Below are positions 44,058 to 51,988 of a DNA stretch of 64,000 bases, piece by piece (positions within the stretch are counted from its first letter, which is position 1; each line of letters starts with the position of its first letter). Position numbers and translations under genes: made by a program. The DNA is from a virus. The stretch lies in IMG/VR virus record IMGVR_UViG_3300009103_000001, positions 1 through 64,000 of that record, one strand, 5' to 3'. Under the pieces are notes generated by a model. That model saw only the letters and a program-made list of their open reading frames with translations, did not search any database and was not told the origin of the DNA.

Positions 44058-45806
44058 ATGGATATTAAAAGAATCATAAAGGAAGAAATTAATGACTTCG
44101 ATTGGGCTGAAAACTTAATTAAGGTGGGTAATTGTTTTGCTATAAGGGACCGAAGGGGTGGTGAAATGTCTCTTAAAATAACTAAAATAATGATACATCC
44201 GGCTAAATCCTACCGTAATGAAGACCCCAATATAAAAGATAACTTCAAACATGATGATGTTATTGTAGTATTCAGTGGAAGCAAATCATCATTAGATTGG
44301 TTATCCTATACAGAAGTTGAAAGTTGGCTTAATAGAGGTGTTTTAATCCCTATTGATTGCGAACAACCAAATGATAAAGAATTTTCAATTATTGATGAAA
44401 ATGATGAGATGGAATGGATTAAAGAAAATCCAATAGAGGTGGGAAAATGTTTCTTAGTAAAAAGCTCAATAATTTTTGGTTGGAATGAGCGTAATGACTT
44501 TACAGTTAAAATAATTGATATAGAACAAGATGAAGGTAAATGGGTAGATATTCCAAAAGGTTCCTTTAATGAAGACACCATTAAAATAAAGTTCAATAAT
44601 TACCTTGAGTTATATTATTCTGATTTTCAAGAATGGCTTAATAATGGATGGTTGATACCCACTGATTGTGGAAATAGTATTAATGAATCTGATGACCTAC
44701 AATGGATTAAAGATATAAAACCATCCTTTTATACACTTGTAATAGATTTAGGGGAGAAGATATCTAGAGCTAAATATAGAAAAGTAATGTTGAAATTAGA
44801 TTCAATGGGTTATAAATGGTATCAATTAGCTATGAATGTGAGAGATAAATTATTAGTTAATAGATTTGGTCCAAAACCAATTATACATTTTTACCCTGGA
44901 TTTAGATATCTAATATTAGGCCCAACAGGAGAAATCCCAGAAAAAGAGATAAGTCATACCAACCTTATAAGAAAATATCCATCATTAGATGTAATCCCCG
45001 TTAATGATTTTCTTAGTCAACCCATAAATGAATCCAATGACCTACAATGGATAAAGGATGTAGAAACATCAAAGTTTAGACCAGAGGTGGGTGATTACAT
45101 AGAAGTAAGGAATAAAGGTAGTGAAGAAGCTTATCGTAATTGGTTGGGTTCAGATTTAAGTGAAGCTTATGATGATGGTATCTATGGTTATAACATACAA
45201 GGTGAAGTTATACCCGAAATTCAAAAAGCGATGAGAGGTAAAGGGTTTAATATAATAGAACATAATACGGATGATGTTATTTTTTTTCCTTATCATGAAT
45301 ATATGTTAGAATATGCTGATATCCATGTTGAATTTAAAGATTTAGATTTAGAATATTACCCCATTTCTTACTCTTCTAAGGATATTAATGAATCAGAAGA
45401 AATGGATGACTTTGGTTGGATTAAAGATTCTCAACCAATATCATACGATTTTCTTTTGGGTAAATCTTTATATTTTAACCCATCCATTAGTGACGCTGAA
45501 ACCAATGAATCAATAATGAAATTATTGGAAAGTATAGGTTTTAAACGCTGGGACAGGAACCCAAATACTAACGAAATAGATGATTGGGGTGGTCTATTTA
45601 AGGAAGAAGAAATTATTGGCTTATATTTTAGACCAAGTGATGGACAGGTAATGTTTACAACAGACGATGACTTAGACCCCCACCATGGTAGTGACTTTGA
45701 TGAATATGATTATGAAGAACATCTTCATGGCGCAGTGGAGGACATCAGTTGGATTGAGATTCTTGATGGTTGGCAAGTATTGGGACATTATTTAGGTACT
45801 GTATAA
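44058..45806 (+). CDS. Five-module polyprotein with capsid-targeting-type leader, 582 aa
   Basis: The leader is M-D-I-K-R-I-I-K-E-E-I. Predicted cuts after I-K-E 9, I-D-E 114, I-N-E 210, I-N-E 325 and I-N-E 445, each followed within 5-10 residues by a W-(I/A)-(K/E)-(D/E) linker. Modules 1 and 2 are tandem VGxCF domains ending P-I-D-C and P-T-D-C; module 3 has L-D-S-M-G-Y-K-W; module 5 has L-E-S-I-G-F-K-R-W, so 3 and 5 may be relatives. AATATTTAT precedes the gene. It is the last rightward gene of the array and converges with small leftward genes. Confidence 0.75.
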   Translation: MDIKRIIKEEINDFDWAENLIKVGNCFAIRDRRGGEMSLKITKIMIHPAKSYRNEDPNIKDNFKHDDVIVVFSGSKSSLDWLSYTEVESWLNRGVLIPIDCEQPNDKEFSIIDENDEMEWIKENPIEVGKCFLVKSSIIFGWNERNDFTVKIIDIEQDEGKWVDIPKGSFNEDTIKIKFNNYLELYYSDFQEWLNNGWLIPTDCGNSINESDDLQWIKDIKPSFYTLVIDLGEKISRAKYRKVMLKLDSMGYKWYQLAMNVRDKLLVNRFGPKPIIHFYPGFRYLILGPTGEIPEKEISHTNLIRKYPSLDVIPVNDFLSQPINESNDLQWIKDVETSKFRPEVGDYIEVRNKGSEEAYRNWLGSDLSEAYDDGIYGYNIQGEVIPEIQKAMRGKGFNIIEHNTDDVIFFPYHEYMLEYADIHVEFKDLDLEYYPISYSSKDINESEEMDDFGWIKDSQPISYDFLLGKSLYFNPSISDAETNESIMKLLESIGFKRWDRNPNTNEIDDWGGLFKEEEIIGLYFRPSDGQVMFTTDDDLDPHHGSDFDEYDYEEHLHGAVEDISWIEILDGWQVLGHYLGTV

Positions 45807-45812
45807 ATCAGT

Positions 45813-45995
45813 TTAATCCCACATTCTGTAGGTTTTTGGAATCATATCTACCATAGTCATAATAGATTTTCTACTATGAGTAGATTCTAACTCATCATTA
45901 TTCTCTGTTATGATATTATGTTCTTTTAAGAAGAAGTACTGTCTATCAGATACTATAAAAACATCATTTTCTTTGGGTAGGTTAATTACTCTCAT
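45813..45995 (-). CDS. Hypothetical protein, 60 aa
   Basis: Start at ATG 45995 (M-R-V-I-N-L-P-K-E-N), within the last codons of the upstream gene and preceded by AATAAAG; longer in-frame starts lie inside that gene. Short soluble protein, no motif. Confidence 0.5.
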   Translation of the reverse strand: MRVINLPKENDVFIVSDRQYFFLKEHNIITENNDELESTHSRKSIMTMVDMIPKTYRMWD

Positions 45996-46167
45996 CTTTA
46001 TTAACTTCTTTAATCTCAAATACTTTACAATCTTCAATATTACAACACTCTAACATTTCTTCTTTCCATTTTAACATTTTATTTATGTTAGTTGAAATGT
46101 TGTACCCTACGGTAAAGTCATCATTTCTTTCACCATGAATCAACCCTATATATTGTTTCTTACTCAT
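45982..46167 (-). CDS. Hypothetical protein, 61 aa
   Basis: ATG 46167 is preceded by the 17-base leader AACCAAAACAAAG found before many small leftward genes, which fixes the start (M-S-K-K-Q-Y-I-G). Contains C-C-N-I-E-D-C. No known family. Confidence 0.55.
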   Translation of the reverse strand: MSKKQYIGLIHGERNDDFTVGYNISTNINKMLKWKEEMLECCNIEDCKVFEIKEVNKDESN

Positions 46168-46181
46168 CTTTGTTTTGGTTT
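46165..46181 (-). promoter_or_regulatory. Conserved start leader AAACCAAAACAAAGATG
   Basis: First (leftmost) exact copy of the 17-base element that otherwise clusters at 53.3-57.8 kb. It ends in the ATG of the gene starting at 46167. Confidence 0.65.
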
Positions 46182-46396
46182 TAATCTCTAAATGTTGGTC
46201 CAGCAAATCCTGGTATATACATAACTCTCATTGTAGTTGTTTCTGCTTGTTCTTGAGTCATTCCTTTGTCAAGATATTTCTGTATTAGCTCTTCTTTCAT
46301 TTTTATACACTGTTTCGTCATTTCTCTATCTTCATCTGTAATACTCTCAACATATCTTTTGAAAAGTCCTTTCTTGGGTTTGAATTCTTTACTCAT
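46181..46396 (-). CDS. Hypothetical protein, 71 aa
   Basis: Helical, basic N-terminus (S-K-E-F-K-P-K-K-G-L-F-K-R-Y) and M-T-Q-E-Q-A-E-T-T centre. Overlaps the upstream gene by 4 bases. Function unknown. Confidence 0.5.
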   Translation of the reverse strand: MSKEFKPKKGLFKRYVESITDEDREMTKQCIKMKEELIQKYLDKGMTQEQAETTTMRVMYIPGFAGPTFRD

Positions 46397-46839
46397 CCTT
46401 TAATAAGTTTGGCAATCAATTTTGATTTTTCAATAGTACTCATATCATCGTTCTCCAATAATTTCAATGTCTTATACACTTTAAATTCATTTTCATCAAA
46501 TTCATTAATACCATTCTCTTCCATCCATTGTATTTTGAGTTTAACATCACCAAGCTCCAACTCCAATCTTTCTTTCTCTTCCGTTAAATCTTCTTTATTG
46601 GTGGCATTACAGAAACCAACCAATTCATGTGCATATACCCAACCAACACTTCTAGAATCAACACAAGACAATATATAATAAGCTTCATATTGTTGATGCT
46701 TGTAATCAACTTTCACACATGGCTCTCCCAAATACACTTCTTTACTCAAGTCACAAGAAGCACCATAAATAAACCCATGAGAACTCTGAGGCATTCCACA
46801 AGGCGCCACCTGCAATTTATAAGTTTTTGTTTTTCCCAT
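46393..46839 (-). CDS. Hypothetical protein, 148 aa
   Basis: ATG 46839 (M-G-K-T-K-T-Y-K-L) is preferred to the in-frame start at 46893. N-terminal half is beta-rich with several Cys (A-P-C-G-M, A-S-C-D, E-P-C-V, L-S-C-V); C-terminal half is a coiled coil (E-E-K-E-R-L-E-L-E). First gene of a leftward four-gene cluster. No family recognised. Confidence 0.55.
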   Translation of the reverse strand: MGKTKTYKLQVAPCGMPQSSHGFIYGASCDLSKEVYLGEPCVKVDYKHQQYEAYYILSCVDSRSVGWVYAHELVGFCNATNKEDLTEEKERLELELGDVKLKIQWMEENGINEFDENEFKVYKTLKLLENDDMSTIEKSKLIAKLIKG

Positions 46840-46912
46840 TTTAATTTTTAATATTAGATTTTTAATTTTTTTCACTAAAACAACAATAATCATTATCTAC
46901 AAAAACGTCAAA

Positions 46913-46960
46913 TAAAAAAAAGGGGGGTAGGGGGGATTTTTCTTAAGCCGCAATTTTTTT
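46913..46960. repeat. 48-bp inverted repeat, left copy
   Basis: Contains GGGGGGTAGGGGGG followed by ATTTTTCTTAAGCCGC. It is the reverse complement of 55293-55340 with one mismatch in 48 bases. It lies in the gap between the leftward cluster (ending 46839) and a rightward leader operon. The paired G6 runs could form unusual DNA structure. Confidence 0.8.
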
Positions 46961-46982
46961 ACTAATCCACATATAAATTTAA

Positions 46983-47008
46983 CCCTATTATGAATACTCA
47001 TAACAGGG
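46983..47008. other. Hairpin between inverted repeat and leader promoter
   Basis: CCCTATTATGA and TCATAACAGGG pair with one mismatch around a 4-base loop (ATAC), followed by GCTTTTC. It could stop or insulate transcription entering from the left. Confidence 0.5.
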
Positions 47009-47025
47009 GCTTTTCTTACAAGAAC

Positions 47026-47034
47026 GATATTTAT
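47026..47034 (+). promoter_or_regulatory. GATATTTAT motif before the 47 kb leader operon
   Basis: GATATTTAT overlaps an upstream ATG at 47033 and ends 4 bases before the preferred start at 47039. Confidence 0.5.
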
Positions 47035-47038
47035 GATT

Positions 47039-47359
47039 ATGAAACTAAAAAGAATAATAAAAGAATCCATATTAGATAACTGGTTTAGAAAGAATACACT
47101 TAAAACCCTTATAAACAGAAGTGCTTATTCTTATAATATGCATGATGTTATAATTAAAAAAGGTGATGATATAATTATATGGTTAAAACCATTTCCCAAA
47201 AGCAGTTATAGTGAAGAAGACCAACAATATGTATTAAACACAGAAAATGAAACTTTATCAGTATATGGAAGAGGATTAAATAATGAACCTGATTCAATAT
47301 ATAATTTATCAGAAAAAGAATACCATGATATATTCAATAAAATATATCATTTAATATGA
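47039..47359 (+). CDS. Leader-bearing protein, 106 aa
   Basis: ATG 47039 gives M-K-L-K-R-I-I-K-E-S, matching the family; ATG 47033 adds two residues. Cut predicted after I-K-E (9). The body is a small alpha/beta domain with I-I-K-K-G-D-D-I-I-I-W. No W-I-K-D linker. ATGA overlap with the next gene. Confidence 0.6.
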   Translation: MKLKRIIKESILDNWFRKNTLKTLINRSAYSYNMHDVIIKKGDDIIIWLKPFPKSSYSEEDQQYVLNTENETLSVYGRGLNNEPDSIYNLSEKEYHDIFNKIYHLI

Positions 47360-47805
47360 ATATAAGAAGAATCATAAGGGAAGAAATGGATAACCATATA
47401 ACCAAAGTTATATTAGATACCATTAATGAATATGATATGGACCCTTATGATATTAATAATGATTTATGTGAAGATTTCACAATGGATGTAATTAATAAAA
47501 TGGGAGGATATAACGATAATTTATATGAATTATCTGATGATATGATTTCTAATTTTAGAGACCCAAAATATGCGTTAGATTACTGGGATGGAGAATTAAT
47601 AGAAACACCTTATGGCGTATGGAGCAAAAATGGGTTAGATAGATATGGATACCCTCCCATTCCTTTAAAAGATATTAAAGAAGAATTTAATCATGTATGG
47701 ATATATTACAATGGAAAACATTATGATGCAGAAGAACCTTATGGAGTTAATAACTGGACCGAATTGCCAATGATTAAAAGACAATTAAACTTATATAATA
47801 TATGA
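47356..47805 (+). CDS. Tagged Cys/His peptidase-like protein, 149 aa
   Basis: The leader M-N-I-R-R-I-I-R-E-E is joined directly to M-D-N-H-I-T-K-V-I-L-D-T-I-N. From there it aligns with the untagged gene at 56979. Cys (N-D-L-C-E-D-F), His (F-N-H-V-W-I) and Asp (H-Y-D-A-E) are in the order of papain/transglutaminase-like folds, a pattern seen in other phage proteins. An enzyme role is therefore plausible but not proven. An extra 40 residues lie between Cys and His compared with its untagged relative. Confidence 0.65.
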   Translation: MNIRRIIREEMDNHITKVILDTINEYDMDPYDINNDLCEDFTMDVINKMGGYNDNLYELSDDMISNFRDPKYALDYWDGELIETPYGVWSKNGLDRYGYPPIPLKDIKEEFNHVWIYYNGKHYDAEEPYGVNNWTELPMIKRQLNLYNI

Positions 47806-48806
47806 AATCAACAATAAGAAGAATCATAAGGGAAGAAATGGATGGTCTGGAATGGATTAAAAATGTTCAATCCAATCAGGACATTGCACAAGAGATTGCT
47901 GATGAAACAGAGGTAGATGATAATAAAAGAAAAATATATTTTCCCTTTTCCACCCCTTTCCCTCACTCTCTTTCTTTTTCTCTTCCTTTCTTTTCTTCAC
48001 ATTGTAAAAAAGTATATGGATTAAATGATGATGATATAAAAGATATATGGAAAAGATATAAGAAGATGGTTATGGATAAAATAAATGACCATAATAATCT
48101 TAATGAGAATGATGAATTAAAATGGATAAAAGATGTTCAATCCAATCAGGACATTGCACAGAAAATTGCTGATGAAACAATTATTGACTATGACTATAAA
48201 ATATATGCACCCTCCTTACCCAAATACCCTTTTCCACCTTTCCCACCAAATAAACCAATACGTTCCTTTCATGCTTATTGTGAAGAACAATATGGATTAA
48301 ATGATGATGATATAAAAGATGTATGGAATAGATATAAGAAACTTATTACAGATAAAATTAATGACTATAGGGAAAATTTATTCTCCACTAATGCTTTTAA
48401 TGAATCACCCAATATTAATGAATCCAATGACCTACAATGGATTAAGGATATTAGGTCAATTAAAATAGATGATTGTTTAAAGGTTAGTGGAAACTACACC
48501 TTTTCAAAGGATGATGAAGGAGAAATAACACATTGGCTACATCGTCCATGGACATATATTGTAAAAGATATTAAAAATAACAATTTAGGGGATTATTTAC
48601 TTTTAGAAATTATTTATACTGATTTACCAACTAACCGGAGAAGTACATATTTAATTACAAAATCATTAAAAGAAGTTATAGATGCTATAGAAAGAGGTTA
48701 TTTAAAATTTTGTGATAACCCTAAAAAACGAGATGAGTTTCAAGATGAAATAAATAGTGATTTATATCCTGGTAATATGGGAGATGAAATGTCTGCACCT
48801 AGATAA
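47802..48806 (+). CDS. Three-module polyprotein with capsid-targeting-type leader, 334 aa
   Basis: The leader is M-K-S-T-I-R-R-I-I-R-E-E. Junctions after I-R-E 11, L-N-E 102 and I-N-E 207. Modules 1 and 2 are tandem copies (N-V-Q-S-N-Q-D-I-A-Q ... Y-G-L-N-D-D-D-I-K-D) with a variable Pro/Phe/Ser-rich insert. Module 3 matches the second module of the 38925 protein (I-D-D-C-L-K...T-K-S-L-K-E-V-I-D-A-I-E-R-G-Y). The DNA of modules 1 and 2 repeats 'ttcaatccaatcaggacatt' exactly, so the duplication is recent. Confidence 0.7.
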   Translation: MKSTIRRIIREEMDGLEWIKNVQSNQDIAQEIADETEVDDNKRKIYFPFSTPFPHSLSFSLPFFSSHCKKVYGLNDDDIKDIWKRYKKMVMDKINDHNNLNENDELKWIKDVQSNQDIAQKIADETIIDYDYKIYAPSLPKYPFPPFPPNKPIRSFHAYCEEQYGLNDDDIKDVWNRYKKLITDKINDYRENLFSTNAFNESPNINESNDLQWIKDIRSIKIDDCLKVSGNYTFSKDDEGEITHWLHRPWTYIVKDIKNNNLGDYLLLEIIYTDLPTNRRSTYLITKSLKEVIDAIERGYLKFCDNPKKRDEFQDEINSDLYPGNMGDEMSAPR

Positions 48807-48815
48807 TATAAAAAA

Positions 48816-49190
48816 ATGAATATAAGAAGAATCATAAGGGAAGAAATAAATGACTTTGATTGGGCTGAAAATCATATAGAGGTTGGGAAATGTTTCAAAA
48901 AACTTTCCAGCAACTACAGAAAAGAAGGGGGTTGGTTAATCGATGAACCTAATGAAAACTATACAGTTAAAATAATTGATATAAAACAAGGTAAAGAACT
49001 TCACAATAAAGGCAAATGGATAGATATCCCTAAAGGTTCATTTGATGAAAGAGCAGTTATAATAAAGTTCGCCAGACCTGAGATGAAGAGAACTGGATAT
49101 ACAAATTGGACAGGTGATATTGAGTTATATTACTCTAATGTTCAAGAATGGCTTAATGATGGGTGGTTAGTGCCTACAGAATGTGAATAA
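48816..49190 (+). CDS. Leader-bearing VGKCF-module protein, 124 aa
   Basis: Leader M-N-I-R-R-I-I-R-E-E-I-N-D-F-D-W-A-E, then one VGKCF module with I-D-I-K-Q-G-K-E-L and D-I-P-K-G-S-F-D-E-R-A-V, ending V-P-T-E-C-E. It is the stand-alone form of a module found inside the 42173, 42996 and 44058 proteins. Its end lies in the 44-bp repeat. Confidence 0.65.
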   Translation: MNIRRIIREEINDFDWAENHIEVGKCFKKLSSNYRKEGGWLIDEPNENYTVKIIDIKQGKELHNKGKWIDIPKGSFDERAVIIKFARPEMKRTGYTNWTGDIELYYSNVQEWLNDGWLVPTECE

Positions 49191-49221
49191 AAACAAGATG
49201 TCAAAGAACTTAAGAAATATA
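49178..49221 (+). repeat. 44-bp direct repeat, copy 2
   Basis: Identical to 42976-43019; spans the stop of the VGKCF gene and the first codons of the next leader gene. Confidence 0.8.
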
Positions 49222-49770
49222 GTTAAAAGAATACTGAAAGAATCAGAATTAGATTGGTTCTCAGATATGAATATCGATAAGATAAAAGTGGGTGCTAAAT
49301 TTAACGTCAATGGCTCCTTTACAGGAACTTTTATAATTAATGAGATACTTTGGAATGAGAAGTTTCCTATGCATACTGAGGTTAACTATGAAGGTATTGA
49401 TTATAGTGGTTCCAAATTTAAGAATAGTGTTAGAATTAAAGATTTTTTAAGATGGTTAGACAATGGAATAATAGTACCCATAGAAAGAACACTAAAAGAA
49501 GCAGAATTCGATTGGTTCTCAGATATGAATATAGATAAGATAAAAGTTGGTGCTAAATTTAAATCTGTTAAACATTTGGATTTCCAAACAGGGGATGCAG
49601 GAACTTTTATAATTGATGAGATACTTTGGAATGAGAGGTCTCTTATGCATAGTGCAGTTAAGTATAGTGGTGTTGATTATAGAGGTTTCAAGTTTTTAGA
49701 TTGGGTCATAGTTAAAGATTTTTTAAGATGGTTGGATGATGGAACAATAGTACCTATAGAAGATAAATAG
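49198..49770 (+). CDS. Tandem-module leader-bearing protein, 190 aa
   Basis: ATG 49198: M-S-K-N-L-R-N-I-V-K-R-I-L-K-E-S. The chain is two near-identical modules, each opening with L-K-E-(S/A)-E-(L/F)-D-W-F-S-D-M-N-I-D-K and ending (I/V)-P-I-E; the second starts near residue 100. Each would be released by a cut after L-K-E. Module function unknown. Confidence 0.65.
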   Translation: MSKNLRNIVKRILKESELDWFSDMNIDKIKVGAKFNVNGSFTGTFIINEILWNEKFPMHTEVNYEGIDYSGSKFKNSVRIKDFLRWLDNGIIVPIERTLKEAEFDWFSDMNIDKIKVGAKFKSVKHLDFQTGDAGTFIIDEILWNERSLMHSAVKYSGVDYRGFKFLDWVIVKDFLRWLDDGTIVPIEDK

Positions 49771-50121
49771 AGACGTTCTACGGTCTTTAAATCAATTAAA
49801 TAATCCCCACTATCATTAGAACATTAAATGTCCTTAAAACCCAGGATTTACAAAACACTACTTTTTATATTATGTGGAAATCGTACATATGGGTAGTAAA
49901 CAAAACCATCGATTAAATGGAGTATTGTGGGATAAAGTGGTAAATTGTGTCCTTTTTACACCTCTTTCACACTGTGGGACCCGACCTTCCCTTAAATTGT
50001 TTGCAAAAATCTGGGGATTTTAGACAAAAAATCAAGGTCTGACAAAATGTCATGGTCGATTTCACCAGTACAAAAACCATACCAAAACTATGGGTATGAC
50101 ATAATGTCATTCAAGTTGGAC
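49771..50121. other. Non-coding region with TGACA palindromes
   Basis: No gene is visible in this 351-base gap between converging genes. It contains two perfect palindromes, TGACAAAATGTCA (50040-50052) and TGACATAATGTCA (50097-50109), about 57 bases apart. Between them, 50069-50092 is an inverted, diverged copy of a segment repeated at 52.70-52.85 kb. Operators or replication iterons are possible. Confidence 0.6.
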
Positions 50122-50358
50122 TTAACTCAATAAACGAGAGTGTATATGTGGTTGTGCAGATAAACCATTCTCTTCAATCTGCCTCCAAAACTCTGGTTCC
50201 CAAATATTCAAAGGCACATTTCGATAAAATTCATGCCATTGGTTCCACAAATGAAATACAGCATTCATGTAATCCATTTCTCTCATTAATTCTCCATTTG
50301 GTGTTACAATTGTATCTTCAATGAAGCAATGTCTATTTATTTCCTTTTTTATTTTCAT
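50122..50358 (-). CDS. Hypothetical protein, 78 aa
   Basis: Trp-rich soluble protein (H-L-W-N-Q-W-H-E-F-Y) with M-K-I-K-K-E-I-N start. ATGA overlap with the 56-residue gene upstream. No family recognised. Confidence 0.5.
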   Translation of the reverse strand: MKIKKEINRHCFIEDTIVTPNGELMREMDYMNAVFHLWNQWHEFYRNVPLNIWEPEFWRQIEENGLSAQPHIHSRLLS

Positions 50359-50525
50359 CTTTTAACAATGATTGTATTACCAAACCTATTAGCATGGACC
50401 CACCACTTAATATACTCATCCTTTATAACTGCTGGAGTGTGATGTCTTGTAAGAGTAACCACAAAATAGCCTTCCATTACATTTTTTTTAAAGTTATGTT
50501 TCTTATTTTTCTTTATTATTTTCAT
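50355..50525 (-). CDS. Hypothetical protein, 56 aa (paralogue pair with 55361)
   Basis: ATG 50525, stop 50355. The first 21 residues (M-K-I-I-K-K-N-K-K-H, then N-F-K-K-N-V-M-E-G-Y-F) are almost identical to the gene starting at 55513, and the DNA is about 95 percent identical over 60 bases; the rest is unrelated. This suggests exchange of 5' gene ends between cassettes. Overlaps both neighbours by 4 bases. Confidence 0.55.
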   Translation of the reverse strand: MKIIKKNKKHNFKKNVMEGYFVVTLTRHHTPAVIKDEYIKWWVHANRFGNTIIVKR

Positions 50526-50782
50526 AGTATATGATTTTTAATATGTCTCTTTGGCAATAGTTCACGCCCACATTTAAACATACAATAAAATATCATATCA
50601 TCACAACTATCAAAATCTTTATTTAATACTCTTTTTTTATCTTCCTTATTTAATGAGTCATATTCTTTAAGTAAGGAAAAAGTTTTTAAAACTGAGTATC
50701 GTGCATTCCACATTTGAGCTGGTTGGGATGAATAGAATCTAGCGTAGTCACGTGCTAATACTATGTAGTTAGTGCCTTTCAT
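50522..50782 (-). CDS. Hypothetical protein, 86 aa
   Basis: Helical, mixed-charge protein with C-D-D-M-I-F-Y-C-M-F-K-C (three Cys). Overlaps the next gene by 4 bases. Function unknown. Confidence 0.5.
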   Translation of the reverse strand: MKGTNYIVLARDYARFYSSQPAQMWNARYSVLKTFSLLKEYDSLNKEDKKRVLNKDFDSCDDMIFYCMFKCGRELLPKRHIKNHIL

Positions 50783-50785
50783 GTT

Positions 50786-51118
50786 TTACATCATCCAGTT
50801 AAGTGGTGTTATCTTCTTCCTTACAAACGTGTCTACTTTAACCACGGCTGATGGTGATATAGCATTCCTATGGCCAGTACGAGTAGAATCCAACTCAGGA
50901 CCAGTAATCCATAATCTATCATCTGACCAAGGGTGACCATATTTAACAAAAGGCGAATCCACAAACTCAGTTACCGTGAAAACCTTATCCCTTGCTGGTC
51001 TTGTCATAGTTCTTGTTCCACCACCTTTAACTATTTGTATTTCATAGTTCGTTTCGGGGCGTTTATAATGTACTGTGTCCCCAATCTTTATTTCCGTTCC
51101 GTTCTTATCTTTTACCAT
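50786..51118 (-). CDS. Hypothetical SH3-like protein, 110 aa
   Basis: N-terminal G-T-E-I-K-I-G-D-T-V-H-Y-K-R resembles small SH3/KOW-like barrels seen in phage proteins. Codon use is less AT-biased than in the leader genes. Three bases separate it from the downstream gene. Function unknown. Confidence 0.5.
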   Translation of the reverse strand: MVKDKNGTEIKIGDTVHYKRPETNYEIQIVKGGGTRTMTRPARDKVFTVTEFVDSPFVKYGHPWSDDRLWITGPELDSTRTGHRNAISPSAVVKVDTFVRKKITPLNWMM

Positions 51119-51124
51119 CTTATT

Positions 51125-51295
51125 TTATTTTAGCCATACACCATATATAGGAATTTCACTAAGTCTTCCCTTTCTGTATGGGCTTTCAGACTTAACAACG
51201 CAAAGCAATTCTCTTCTTGCTACGTTGTCTTCAGTGTTTATTACCTCACTGTTATACTTTGGATTTCTGCTATTTAGTTTTCTTTTCTTTGCCAT
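51125..51295 (-). CDS. Hypothetical protein, 56 aa
   Basis: ATG 51295, stop 51125. Basic N-terminus (A-K-K-R-K-L-N-S-R-N-P-K-Y) and a short beta-rich rest. Sits between two other leftward genes with the same spacing style. No family recognised. Confidence 0.5.
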   Translation of the reverse strand: MAKKRKLNSRNPKYNSEVINTEDNVARRELLCVVKSESPYRKGRLSEIPIYGVWLK

Positions 51296-51314
51296 TGTAA
51301 TTAATGTTAAAGGG

Positions 51315-51536
51315 TTAAAATTTGAATTTATATTTTGTGAACTTAACTAATGGGTTGCTCCCCAATGGACATCGATGAACTTGAGGCAAACTAATCACTA
51401 TATCCATTTCCATACAAGGGTTGGTCATTTCTTCTGAAATTTGTCCATACACTGTCATTATTCTATCCATATCATACCAATAGTATTCACCACCACCGAG
51501 TAGTCTTAAACGTCTTTCTGCTTCTGTTTCGTGCAT
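51315..51536 (-). CDS. Hypothetical protein, 73 aa
   Basis: Start at 51536 (M-H-E-T-E-A-E-R-R). Leads the leftward cluster 51536-50122 and has its own consensus Bacteroidota promoter just upstream, so probably an early gene. Unknown fold. Confidence 0.55.
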   Translation of the reverse strand: MHETEAERRLRLLGGGEYYWYDMDRIMTVYGQISEEMTNPCMEMDIVISLPQVHRCPLGSNPLVKFTKYKFKF

Positions 51537-51554
51537 ATCAATTATTCTTTAATA

Positions 51555-51585
51555 CAAAGATAGTAATAATAATTGAATAAAACAA
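51555..51585 (-). promoter_or_regulatory. Bacteroidota-type promoter for the 50-51.5 kb cluster
   Basis: Minus strand: TTG (51585-51583), 20 bases, TATCTTTG (51562-51555). Initiation would be about 10-15 bases before ATG 51536. Confidence 0.7.
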
Positions 51586-51595
51586 ATAATGGCAT

Positions 51596-51620
51596 AAAAA
51601 AAGACCTCATCTCTGAGGCC
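51596..51620 (-). terminator. Rho-independent terminator, copy 1
   Basis: Minus strand: GGCCTCA-GAGA-TGAGGTC hairpin (51620-51603) followed by seven T. A second identical hairpin lies about 106 bases to the right. Confidence 0.75.
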
Positions 51621-51654
51621 TTACAGATTTAGAAACAATCTTATGTTATTGTTA
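51596..51654 (-). ncRNA. Candidate small RNA 1, about 59 nt
   Basis: Bounded by a consensus promoter (51660-51690) and the terminator at 51596-51620, with no open reading frame of note. The predicted transcript is little more than a short single-stranded 5' part plus the terminator hairpin. It could act as an antisense or decoy RNA. Confidence 0.5.
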
Positions 51655-51659
51655 TAAAA

Positions 51660-51690
51660 CAAATATAGTGATTATTTTTTTAATGGACAA
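51660..51690 (-). promoter_or_regulatory. Bacteroidota-type promoter for small RNA 1
   Basis: Minus strand: TTG (51690-51688), 20 bases, TATATTTG (51667-51660). The spacer AATAATCAC end is shared with the promoter at 51815-51845, so the two arose by duplication. Confidence 0.65.
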
Positions 51691-51701
51691 GCCCTTAGCA
51701 T

Positions 51702-51726
51702 AAAAAAAGACCTCATCTCTGAGGCC
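51702..51726 (-). terminator. Rho-independent terminator, copy 2
   Basis: Same hairpin and T-run as at 51596-51620 (stem 51726-51709, T7 to 51702). Ends candidate small RNA 2. Confidence 0.75.
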
Positions 51727-51809
51727 TAGTTTACTAAATGAGATTTACAATAACAAATTTTATTTAGTAAAGACAAAGAGTAAAAAATGGGTTGCCCCTT
51801 TTTTTATCA
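51702..51809 (-). ncRNA. Candidate small RNA 2, about 108 nt
   Basis: Lies between the promoter at 51815-51845 and terminator copy 2. It contains a GGGGCAACCC mini-hairpin near its 5' end and a perfect 10-bp stem, arms 51730-51739 and 51762-51771, before the terminator. No coding potential seen. Confidence 0.5.
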
Positions 51810-51814
51810 TAATA

Positions 51815-51845
51815 TAAATATAGTGATTATTTTTTAATAAAACAA
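51815..51845 (-). promoter_or_regulatory. Bacteroidota-type promoter for small RNA 2
   Basis: Minus strand: TTG (51845-51843), 20 bases, TATATTTA (51822-51815); one base from the TAnnTTTG consensus. Confidence 0.6.
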
Positions 51846-51983
51846 TAGGCCATGTCAAATATTTTTTTTATCTTTGTTATGTCGTTTAGCTAAGGACTGC
51901 AGGTACAGACTCCAGCGCCAAGGAATACTTTAAGACCTTTTTTTTTATAAGGCAGGTGTGGCGCCGATTGCCTCTCACATCCT
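51846..51983 (-). ncRNA. Candidate structured RNA 3
   Basis: Downstream of the promoter at 51989-52018 the leftward transcript is locally GC-rich. It carries GGCGCCACACC and CCTTGGCGCTGG segments whose GCGCCA and TGGCGC parts can pair across about 45 bases, plus an AGGCA/TGCCT stem. No reading frame stands out. The 3' end is not defined by sequence; it may run into the next units. Confidence 0.4.
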
Positions 51984-51988
51984 TAATA

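Noticed and set aside
46409-46851. Rightward frames opposite the 46393-46839 gene
   Set aside because: Antisense; Ser/Phe-rich composition typical of reverse-complemented AT-rich genes.
51781-51811. GGGTTGCCCC plus T-run as a rightward terminator
   Set aside because: The stem is only about four base pairs and no rightward gene ends nearby; kept only as part of small RNA 2.
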